Positions 55,453 to 64,000 of a stretch of 64,000 nt of DNA are shown in pieces. The notes below the pieces were generated by a model. It was not told the origin of the DNA. It made no database searches and worked only from the letters and a program-made list of their open reading frames with translations. Made by a program: the position numbers and the translations under genes. Source of the stretch: Cristatella mucedo (taxonomy: Eukaryota > Bryozoa > Phylactolaemata > Cristatellidae); assembly GCA_009760855.2 (NCBI GenBank), contig WPIO01000075.1, positions 1,948,912 through 2,012,911 of the forward strand, given 5' to 3'. The stretch's first letter is position 1, and every line of letters starts with the position of its first letter.

Positions 55453-56535
55453 CTAGCTAGTGCAGCAGTCGCCGTTCAAATCTTGGCCGCCCGAATTTCG
55501 CCTAAGCTCTTCGTAGGCGTCCTTGCGGAATTTCTCGAGGGCTTTCGAAATGAAATCGTCTAGCTTCTTGCGACCGCTTCTGTAGTAGTTCGGGAGGCAG
55601 AGCGACCACAGAGTCTGCCAGTCTTCGGCTGTCATGGCCTCAAGCGAGATTCCCTCGACCGAGCGAAGCTTCGACACTCCTTCTCGGGCTCTCCTTACCG
55701 AAGTGCGGCTACTGCTCTTCAACCAATGTACTTTGTGAAGGAACGCTGCTTTGATTACGAGCGACAGTCTCAAAGGTTTCAGATGCGAATTGTACAATCC
55801 GATCAGCTTTTCGCAGCAGCTGATACCGGAGTACCGATTTGTTGAGTAATGACACGGCTGGTAAGTTATGTACAGGACAATAGGACTGCGAGCCTTGCTG
55901 AGACGACCGCTCTCGCATGTATCCTGCAAGGCAGCCACTTCGGCGTGCATCGACTCGTTCCCCGTCGTCCCGTTACTGCGCAACAGGACGACGGGGAACT
56001 CCGCACCGAGACAATTGACAGCCACTGCCGCCTTCACGATCCTGGGCTCTTCGCGGCCCGCCAGAGGGCAGCCTGAGGATAGCGTAGCGTGCTCCATGTC
56101 AACTTCCCGGGCGGATACGGCCAAACCCAGAGCACGGCCGTAGGTGCTCAGAAGGCCCTTGTCGAGTTTCATGACGTGGTAAAATGAGGCGCAAAACTCG
56201 CTACAACTCAACCTCGAAGCATCGCTGTCGCCCCAGTCGGTTTCTCCGCCATCCGCTATAACCTGGTCATTGCAGGACGACGAGTGGCAGCTACGCTCCA
56301 CCGAAAGTGCGCCGGCAAATAGGCTTGCAGACGCGCTCGGACTTGAGTCCAGCGCGTCAGGGGAGCTCGAGAAACTGGACCAAGAGTTCTCGCTCTCGCT
56401 ACTCATGCCCGTCGAGCTGCCGCTACCCGGGCTCGAAGTCAATGGCTCGGAGACACTTCGTGTTCTGGCTCTTTTAAGGCTCTTTTCTCGGCGATTTGCA
56501 TCCGGTAAAGAGCTACTGCAAACAGATATGCACAT
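55453..56535 (-). CDS. AID/APOBEC-like cytidine deaminase, catalytic residues intact (copy A)
   Basis: Zinc-dependent deaminases of this superfamily convert cytidine to uridine in nucleic acid; family members edit DNA or RNA in immunity. The 360-codon frame has a Ser-rich, probably disordered N terminus (1-110), then the fold. FCASFYHV is shared with copy B. H197-A-E199 supplies the zinc ligand and proton-shuttling Glu. LYITYQPC (C228) and ISCC (C240/C241) supply the Cys ligands. The next strand is LSLVIKAAFLHKVHW. GVSKLRSVEGISLEAMTAED with W306/W310 parallels the GLRRLHRAGVQIAIM..D..W segment of vertebrate AID. The Cys ligands are separated by 11-12 residues, not 2-4 as in vertebrate AID/APOBECs. 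ATG lies at 56533-56535, but a CTGTTTGCAG acceptor-like tract just inside allows an upstream exon. The substrate is unknown. Confidence 0.8.
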   Translation of the reverse strand: MCISVCSSSLPDANRREKSLKRARTRSVSEPLTSSPGSGSSTGMSSESENSWSSFSSSPDALDSSPSASASLFAGALSVERSCHSSSCNDQVIADGGETDWGDSDASRLSCSEFCASFYHVMKLDKGLLSTYGRALGLAVSAREVDMEHATLSSGCPLAGREEPRIVKAAVAVNCLGAEFPVVLLRSNGTTGNESMHAEVAALQDTCESGRLSKARSPIVLYITYQPCHYSTNRYSGISCCEKLIGLYNSHLKPLRLSLVIKAAFLHKVHWLKSSSRTSVRRAREGVSKLRSVEGISLEAMTAEDWQTLWSLCLPNYYRSGRKKLDDFISKALEKFRKDAYEELRRNSGGQDLNGDCCTS

Positions 56536-56905
56536 GCACGTAAAACATTTGAAATCTTTCAGGTGCTGTCATGCATGCGTTGCTTGCATAGGCATACTCT
56601 AAGGAGCGGACGTCTCGCAATGCGTGGCTACCACCCATGCTACGACGGATAAACGCACCGATGTCTTGGATCTGCGTTAACTAAAGTCTCAGAGCCAGTG
56701 TTTCCCGAGGCTGAGATACTGGGATTTTGCCGGACGTGCAATTGCCTGAGGTTAAGCTAGAAGTAAGTTGGGAAGCCGATCAACGAACGACATACCAGTT
56801 TGGACGAACGTAGCGAGCGCATTGTTTCGCCGCCTAGCCTAATTCCCAACAGGCACCGGAGCAGCTGCAGTAGCAGCGAGCTTATTCGTCGGCTTAGCTT
56901 GCCAC
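56536..56905. other. Spacer between the deaminase paralogs
   Basis: 370 bases in which the copy A promoter or 5' UTR and the copy B 3' end must lie. No TATA box or AATAAA on the minus strand is evident. Confidence 0.4.
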
Positions 56906-57793
56906 TCACGCTGCGGCTGCTTCTTCGTCGCCGCTTCGTTTTGAGTCCAGCACGGCCCCGACGAACGAGTCGAGCTGCTGTCGGCTGCTGCCGTCGTACG
57001 GGGGCAGCACGAGGCCCCACAAGTAGCGCCAATCCTCCTGCTCCATGGCCTGCACGCGGATATCGCCCGCCGCCGATGACGCGACGAGCCTCTTCAGAGC
57101 GCGACGGGCCCCCTCTATCCTCTGCGAGCTGCAGCTCGGTCCGGCTGACCAGTGCAGCCAGCGAAGGTGCGACACTTTTATCACGAGCGTCTTCCCGCTC
57201 AAGTGCTTCTCGTACAAGTGGACAAGCCGGTCGCAGCAGCCGACCGGCTGGTAGGTCAAATACAGCGTCACCCGATCGACGACCTTGTCCGACCAGAGCT
57301 GCAGGAGGCTAGTGAAGTACGCTGCCATCTCGTCGTCGGCTTGGCCGAGCGTGCCTTTTGACTTGAAGTTTCTGCGTACGGCGAGCTCGCCGCTGCGCAA
57401 GCCGAGTCTCGCAACCATCATCATATGCGGCGGCTCCTTGCACTCACCGTCCCTGTCCACGTAGCACGAGCTCTCAGCCTCGGTGCAGCAGTGCTCCATC
57501 ATTATGGCCGGCTTGCTCGGGCAAGCGATGCCCAGGACCGAGTGGTTCAGCTGCATGTGCGCGTCGGTAAACTTACGCACGTGGTAAAAGCCGGCGCAGA
57601 AAGTCCTGAGCAAAAGTTGGACTTTATCGAGGCGCGGTGGGTTGGTGAATGGTTTTGCGCTCGCTCTCGCCTCTCCGATTGTGACGACGGACTTCGCTTT
57701 GCAATCCTCGCTTTCGACGACGCCGGCGGCATTCGCCTCCTCGGATCGTGATCGGATCCACTGTCGACCTTCGCCTCCTCGGATCGTGTGCAT
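56906..57793 (-). CDS. AID/APOBEC-like paralog with lost zinc ligands (copy B)
   Basis: A 295-codon frame from ATG 57791-57793, head to tail with copy A and clearly related: FCAGFYHV, MEH, TLYLTYQP, GCCDRLVHLYEKHL, TLVIKVSHLRWLHW, AMEQEDWRYLWGLVLPPY. At the position of the HAE motif it reads DDE (D153-D154-E155), so the His ligand is Asp. Between TYQP and CC the loop is shortened by about 12 residues and the first Cys ligand is gone (VGCC, C186/C187). It therefore probably cannot bind zinc normally. The frame is otherwise intact over its length, which argues against a simple pseudogene. The final codons overlap a GTGAGT donor-like site (GCAGC|GTGAGT), so a further exon is possible. Could be a regulator, decoy or nucleic-acid binder. 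Confidence 0.72.
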   Translation of the reverse strand: MHTIRGGEGRQWIRSRSEEANAAGVVESEDCKAKSVVTIGEARASAKPFTNPPRLDKVQLLLRTFCAGFYHVRKFTDAHMQLNHSVLGIACPSKPAIMMEHCCTEAESSCYVDRDGECKEPPHMMMVARLGLRSGELAVRRNFKSKGTLGQADDEMAAYFTSLLQLWSDKVVDRVTLYLTYQPVGCCDRLVHLYEKHLSGKTLVIKVSHLRWLHWSAGPSCSSQRIEGARRALKRLVASSAAGDIRVQAMEQEDWRYLWGLVLPPYDGSSRQQLDSFVGAVLDSKRSGDEEAAAA

Positions 57794-58729
57794 ATTGTCG
57801 AGGTTGAGAACTTTGCCGCTCTGCCGTTGGCTATCTTGTCAAATCGCGAGCCTTCTGCAAGGACGGGGCGTCGTATTGAAAATTATTTGCGAAGCATTTG
57901 CAGCTACTGAGATTGCATGAATGTTTAAATGAGTAAATTCACGAAAACCGAGCTGCTTACACAGTATCAGGCAAAATTATTTGGAAAGTTTACATCGGTG
58001 ATAGACCAACAAGTCTTCAGTGCTTGTAAAGAACTGAAAGCTACCTAGCAAAATTACTGAATAACCTTCGTCGCCGACGAAGCGACGGCGACATGACACG
58101 CGATGAAGTTATTCACGCGAGTGAGCAGTGAGCGGGCACCTTCACAGACACATGACGAGCAATCAGCGGAAGTGTTGCTTTGAATCGCTTGTGGTGCGAC
58201 ATCAGCGTCAGCAAAACCGTCGGTAAAACCTCGCAGACTTTTCTCCGGGCACCTTTGGCCGATTGATTTCATTGATACTAGCTGCTACCCATAACCTTAT
58301 GCTATCCTTGATCCTTAGTTATCTTTATCTAACCACTTACCTTATTAATGCGATCTTTGATTCAAGGGGCAGTTCGCATGACTTACTTAGGAAGATATTT
58401 CAGCTTAATAGGGAAGATATTGGTATTTTCCTGTAACTTATAACTTCTTAGTGAAAACTCTGCTGGATATTTATTCAAACAAAGGCTGCATTCCCTTCAA
58501 AAGTGCAAATGAACCACGAACGTGAGTTCGCGGTTTAATAAATACAAATTTCGATTTGTGGGATACGACTTCCTCTATAGCCCATTTAAAGTCATGTTCG
58601 AGGAATCTCGTGTCACCAAATTTAAGAATCCGGCTTCAATGTCCCGTGGTGTCTGTTCGTAATTTGGGTGTGACGTGATGTCTGCGAGTAATCTGGGCAG
58701 GATATTCCAAAAATGCCTTGTCATTGGAT

Positions 58730-59330
58730 GAGCACATTTCCTTCACAGAGAAGTCGGCCTACTTTTAGCTGAGGAATTTCGCAAAAACCAGGGCCTGCTT
58801 CGATAAAAGTACAACAACCGAAAAAGTTAATGTCATTGTGGTATCGCTATTAGATTACTGCAATTCCATGTTCAGGACTCTTTTCCGGTGCCCTTAATCG
58901 ACTGCAATGAGATCAAAACTCAGCACCTCGTCTGGCCTGTCGTCGGTGTTTTCTTTGCCACATCACACCACTTTGTCATTGACCTTCACTGGGTCCCTAT
59001 CAAGCATCGAATCGGCTTCAAGATCCACTTGCTGGCTAGCAGATCGCTTCACTCGCTTGAACCGACCGTTGACCCGTTCAACCTCCTCTAGGCGCCTCTA
59101 GAGTGTGCTCGCACCGCCCGCTTCTCGGCATACAGGCATTTCACCGCTCCTTATACTAAATTGAAATATTTTGGTTATCGGTCCTTAAGTTTATATGCAC
59201 CGAATGTCTGGAGTGTAAGTGGCTTCCTGCTTCAGTCGCCACGCTGCGATGCCTTTAAATTATGTGCTCGACTCGGCGAAAGACGGTTCGGCTCAGCTTT
59301 CCCTGAGCCGCAGTGAACTTGTCTATTTTG
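58730..59330 (+). mobile_element. Diverged LINE C-terminal fragment
   Basis: Broken frames read TSHHFVIDLHWVPIKHRIGF and SRSLHSLEP. These correspond to the [20 protein letters not shown] and SPHSMAP block of the local LINE, at lower identity. Confidence 0.65.
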
Positions 59331-60203
59331 GTACTGCGTGCTTTTCGCGATTACCTGCGCCGGATTCAAGGTGTAATACTAGCAAGAGCTCCCACTAACC
59401 GGCGACTCTGCGCATCTTTCTGTTTGCTGTGGCACAAAAGTAGTAGGCGCCGTATTTAGAAGTTCCGTTGAAAGATGACAAGTCTCTTGAATCCAAAACG
59501 CTGGTACCAATTTTGCAATTTAGCTAGATTCGTCTCATTGCCGTTGGAATATTTAAAGCAGATTCTTTTTTCCCCTTTACTTCATCAGCAACAAGACACA
59601 GACAAACCAATACGTTTTGAAGTGTCAGTGATAGACGATCATATTACTTGTATTCCGATGTCGGGAAATCTTTCGAGATTATTACCTTGTATCCTTACCC
59701 GTCTTAGCTGGCTAAGATTTAGAAATTAGCGTAGCAAGTATAAATTACTTGAACCTGGTTAGCGTTTAAATGAAAATCACATTTGAATAAAGCATTGTAT
59801 TAACTTTTTGTGAACTTTTACATGAGTGATAATTATCGTTTCTCATGAAGTATAAAATGCCGAAACGCATCCATGGTTTTAAAAAGTATAACGTAACATC
59901 AACTTATTCGCGGAAGCATCTTTCGCACTTTCTTATTGACTGCCAGCGAACTTAAATGCCAATTAGTAATTAATTAATTGTTATTAATTATTAGTAATAA
60001 TAATTAGCACTGCAAGTGATCATCATTCCAAACTCAACTTCTGCTCCCGGATTAGTCAATCGCTGACGGCACTTGCTTACTTTGGCTAGACTAGCCATAT
60101 TTGGGTGTGATATTTCTTTCAGAAAACACTGAAGCTTTTTGATGTAAGACGATGGCAAGAATACGATGACTTTGACATTTAATATTGCTTTGTGTATAAG
60201 CAT

Positions 60204-60206
<3 letters not shown>

Positions 60207-60246
<40 letters not shown>

Positions 60247-60365
60247 GCACACGCCCACACACACACACACACACACGCACACACGCACGCACGCACGCAC
60301 ACACACACACATGCACACGCATGCGCTCATGCATACACACATACCTACACCCCACACATACACAC
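60207..60365 (+). repeat. (CA)n imperfect microsatellite
   Basis: About 160 bases of CA with CGCACG and CATA interruptions. Confidence 0.96.
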
Positions 60366-60754
60366 AGCAGGCACCTTACCTTGTTGCTATTTGCAAACTC
60401 AAAAAACAACCAAAACAACCAAAGCTCACTTTTTACTCTTAGGCATGTCCAAAAGAAACCCTTATTTTTAAATCATTCCCTTGCATATTACATCACGTAT
60501 CACGAATCTGCAAGCGTCTTGTTGTACCTCAATAAGCACCGGCAAGGAGAGAGTTTCATCAGAACTCTTGACACGATATCACAAGTACAAGCCCAGATTC
60601 AATACGGTCCATCTTTTGAAGAACTGGTCGCTGGCAGAGCCTCTTTTTGTCAGTCCACTAAGTTTTACCACAACTATCAGTGATCTCGTCGTCACCTTTT
60701 GATTCGTGAAAGTAAGCTCTCATCCAAATGCAACTAACGGCATTGCACGGTACT

Positions 60755-60890
60755 GGTAAGTTTAGCGAGTCTAAAGCAACCGAATTTTGGGAAGGATCAG
60801 AAATCGAGTAGAGCTGAGCGTCATCTGCATATAAATAAAAGCTAAGATTTCGCTTGGCGATGACATCGGCAAGACTGAGAGTTTAAGTCC
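60755..60890 (-). mobile_element. LINE reverse transcriptase fragment
   Basis: Minus strand encodes ADVIAKRNLSFYLYADDAQLYS, then DPSQNS; this includes the YADD box seen in 45923-47206. Truncated at both ends. Confidence 0.75.
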
Positions 60891-61689
60891 ATGCATGACG
60901 TTACTTTCGTCGAAGTTAAATGATGGTGGCATATATTTGGGTTCAAGTGCTAAGGAATGTCTGGCAGACTGCGGAACATGCACATGCTAATAAAAATTTG
61001 TTGAACCACCAGCTCTGCTGCTTGTGTACATTTATCCAAGCTGAACAACCGTTGAAAATCTTCATGTCTTTAGTCTATAACTTCTAAGACTGGGACAAAG
61101 GCAATAGTATTTCAAAGTATTTCCCGTATTTCGACAGATTAATGGGCAAGTTTAAAAGCTTTTAAAGATAATATGAAGCACGGGCAACCTTGCATAATTT
61201 CTTAATTTTGTCTACTTGAAGGCTCGCAGCAACTCATTTCCTCATTGAGCGCCTTGTGTGAAAGCTCCTATCTTGGGTGTTGTCTCCAGTTCTACAAGCG
61301 CAGGAGCTAGTGATTCTTTCTAAAAATGCCAGCCATGGAAACTGTATCGCGAAACGCTGACGCGTACACGCCTAAGACAATGCATTTAATAGGCCTTGTG
61401 GAAAGTTTGCTGCTCTCTTTGTAATCGCCGAATCTTTCTGCTGTATCCTCGCCCTTGATTTTCAGTTGCATATTACTTAGGGTGGCCAACACGGAGATTT
61501 TCAAGATTAAATAAAAAAGAACTTTTAAGTGCAGGTGAATGAGTGACTCACAATTTCAGACTTTTCCTCTTTCTGGTTCTTTACAGTTTGCTTTAATCAA
61601 TATCAGCCTGCTTTCCAATTTAAGAAGCTGTTTTTATCTCTTTCCTTGTCCCAGCTGCCTCAGGGTCGGTGCTGAAGCGTTAAAACATG

Positions 61690-61826
61690 GTTTGGCCCAA
61701 TGCTTAAGGTGTTCGCCCCGATCAAGGTAAGGCCGAGGCTGTCGGCTCGAGCCCCGTGGCATATGTGAAGCACCTGAATAGAGATAAAGTTCTCTTATGG
61801 CGCTATACAAATGAATTATTTAAATA
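61690..61826 (+). mobile_element. tRNA-derived SINE with LINE-like tail (family S2)
   Basis: GGTTTGGCCCAATGCTTAAGGTGTTCGCCCCG, B box GGCTCGAGCCCCG, then GAAGCACCTGAATAGAGATAAAGTTCTCTTATGGCGCTATACAAATG. Confidence 0.75.
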
Positions 61827-62964
61827 TAAGTATACATATATTTACATATAATCTGTCTCAAAATTAAGTTCCAACTGCCCACATTCATTTATACTGCAGT
61901 CAAAGTAAAATCGATTGATCACGTAATTGTTCCAAGCTGCAGACGTATTATATCCATTTATGCTACATCCCTGTTCGTTGAGCCCAACTAGATTCATCCT
62001 CTGGTCTCTGGTTCAGTCTCTGGTTCTGCTATTCACCGGCAGTGCTTCCTTAGACGCCGACTCGACTTTGAATTCCAGAAACTCCCCAGATCATCCCAGA
62101 TCCACTATTTTCTGCATCAATTGGTGTTAATGGCTCTGCCTGCAATTCTGTCAGAAGTCTTGAAAACTGTCGGAAAATTTGAGGGGAGCTTCACTTGAAA
62201 TGGGGAATTTTAACTATTGCGTTTTTAGGAAGCATTTGTACATAAATTGGAGCGCAATAAGAATTTCTTCACGTCCGCACAAAAGGTTTCTGTCTTTCCA
62301 GAGAACATATTTTGAAGTGCCCGTTGAACTTCAAGCATAAGCTTCGAGTTTTTCCAGAATAATAAATCCCACTCTCAGAATAGTTTAACAGTGATGAATT
62401 CACGCACAACTCGTAATTGGCAGATATTTTTGAGCCAAGGGATTAAGGTGAATCTTGCTATTCAAGGCCCTGGAGTCACCATTATAACATCTGTAGAAAA
62501 AATAGGACTTTATTTGACCAAACTGCAACTGTCAAAGAGGAAGTTAAAGGAATAAAGTGATGCAAGCTTTAAAATTTTAGATGAAGTGCTTCTACCAGGA
62601 TGGAACGGAGAGTGAGGGCAAGCCCTGTGCATTTCTCTGCAAGCAGTACTCTATAGATATCTGGATACTCTGCAGAACTAGTTCAAAGGTTAATTCTGCT
62701 TCGGTGACCCTACAGTTTAAAGACGGCTCCGCAATCCTTTCCTGGCCAACAGCACGACGGAACTAGTGCTGCAGACGCATCTAAATATGACCAGAGCGGC
62801 GCAGGGGAGATAATCTAAAGCCAGGGGAAACGTTCCAAAATTATTCAACTAAAAGATCGCTATAGATTTCTGGTGGGCGTTTAAAGTAGGATGACCTCAT
62901 TTAGTAAAGCGAGCTGTAGGTGCTCTCTGACACGTTTACATTCACCTAACAGTGTATGCTTTTC

Positions 62965-63140
62965 TTGGACCTGAGCCCAGTGGTAGGATGTTCAAAAATA
63001 GCGGGCTCGATCGTGGGTTTGAGTCCTGCAGCAAGCCGTATTTTATCGCCCTCTGCCAGTGGAGCGACGGTCCCTCTTCTAAGGCTCTACTGCCGCTATA
63101 TAGTTGAGGCTGTTGGATTACCCAATCCTTATTTATAGTT
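62965..63140 (+). mobile_element. Diverged S1 SINE
   Basis: B box GGGTTTGAGTCC, TTTATCGCC, GGCTCTACTGCCGCTATATAGTTGAGGCTGTTGGAT tail. Weaker match than other copies. Confidence 0.6.
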
Positions 63141-63517
63141 TATTTTAAGTGAGCCTGGACTCTTTCCGTCCTCATTTCTGTAAAAACGCAAATCGAAATA
63201 TTGTGCACGTCAAGCAAGGCATACGTTTCGCCCTGTCGAAGGCCACTCCCTTTATCTTCCCATTCAACCAAAACAGTAACACCATCTCACTTAAATTGAC
63301 CTCTGAGGAGATTTTGACAGTTTTCTTTGTTGAATTTGCACGTGATTATTTATTTACTTCTTGCATGGATTGGCAAATAATTTGTGCATAAAGAACGGCT
63401 ATGAAAAATAGTGTAGGTGCACATTGTGCTTTTGATTCATACTTTGTGTATTTTATTCACTGTACGAGGCTATCAATTTTGCAACTAAATACTCTAGATT
63501 CAACACGTGTATTGTGT

Positions 63518-63700
63518 AGTGTTAGCCGTGATCGCACACTAGGTAAGGTGGGTGCTTTTCGCGATCTCGGTTCTGAGGTCGTGAGTTCGAACCCTGCGGT
63601 GGGTGATTGTTTATCACCGCTGCAAGCGGCGGTGATAGCCGTGAAGGCTGTTCTGTCGCTATACAAAAGAGGCTGTTAAATCAGCTAGTAATTATTTATT
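63518..63700 (+). mobile_element. tRNA-derived SINE (family S1)
   Basis: GCCGTGATCGCACACTAGGTAAGG, B box AGTTCGAACCC, ACCGCTGCAAGCGGCGGTGATAGCC and CTATACAAAAGAGGCTGTTAAATCAGCTA. Confidence 0.82.
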
Positions 63701-64000
63701 ATTTATGTGCTTGCTTGCGTTTTCATAAGTATAGGTTCAGTAACTTCCACTGGATTTTCAAAGAGGTCACTGCTATAAAGAATAGTCATTCATTCCGTCA
63801 TACTAGCTGCACCGCCTCATGCACATACGTACGCGTATGCGTACGTCTATACGTACGCAAATACGTCCACTAAACGGACGTAACAGCTAAATTGCAGCCA
63901 CCTCTAACAAACGGAAAGAAAGACAGCGTAAATAATTTCCTATTACTATCGAACTTACGTTTTACTTGTATAATTCGTATTTTTCATGTGCATCTATGAA

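Larger units (their letters stand above)
57794..64000. other. Repeat-rich flank, no gene recognised
   Basis: Contains LINE and SINE fragments and a (CA)n tract listed separately. The remaining A+T-rich sequence has only short frames without recognisable domains. A TACGTACGC/GCGTACGTA-type inverted repeat lies at about 63,825-63,846. Confidence 0.5.

Noticed and set aside
60179-60418. Cys/Val-rich secreted-peptide-like frame
   Set aside because: Translation of the (CA)n tract.

Overview
This is a eukaryotic, animal-type genomic window. It has spliced genes with GT-AG introns, a bifunctional PAICS of the animal type, dense SINE/LINE debris and long simple repeats. Invertebrate-style AID/APOBEC-like deaminases and LINE tails ending in (ATT)n fit a marine invertebrate. 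I cannot name the species or phylum from sequence alone.

Layout. (1) 1-20.7 kb, + strand: a GT92 (DUF23) glycosyltransferase gene in four exons. Its first coding exon is split by a complete 6.4-kb Ty3/Gypsy element (2635-9040) that lies on the minus strand. A frameshifted copy of the gene's last exon sits at 20.5-20.7 kb. Between them are a small hAT-type element that looks like the SPIN family, tRNA-derived SINEs and other repeats. (2) 21-33 kb: a GC- and CpG-rich domain with long GA-type microsatellites and two exons of a nucleoredoxin-like gene (minus strand, rest not found). No other gene is resolved there. (3) 35.1-49.65 kb, + strand: a complete seven-exon PAICS gene, 418 codons by my splice reconstruction, with all junction phases consistent. 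Its introns carry LINE and SINE copies, tandem repeats and a (TA)n tract. (4) 49.7-54.6 kb: repeats, palindromes and a last exon of an unidentified protein ending in a PCNA-binding (PIP) box. (5) 55.4-57.8 kb, minus strand: two tandem AID/APOBEC-like deaminase paralogs. The first keeps the zinc and catalytic residues. The second has lost a zinc-binding His and Cys. (6) 57.8-64 kb: repeats only.

The genes do not form one pathway. PAICS makes purines, GT92 acts on glycans in the secretory pathway, and the nucleoredoxin-like protein handles thiol redox. The most interesting locus is the deaminase pair, with one apparently competent copy and one apparently dead copy. Next are the in-frame UGA-CUAG junction between gag and protease in the retrotransposon, and its insertion inside the glycosyltransferase reading frame. 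Exon limits come from reading splice sites and protein similarity by eye; no alignment or RNA evidence was available.
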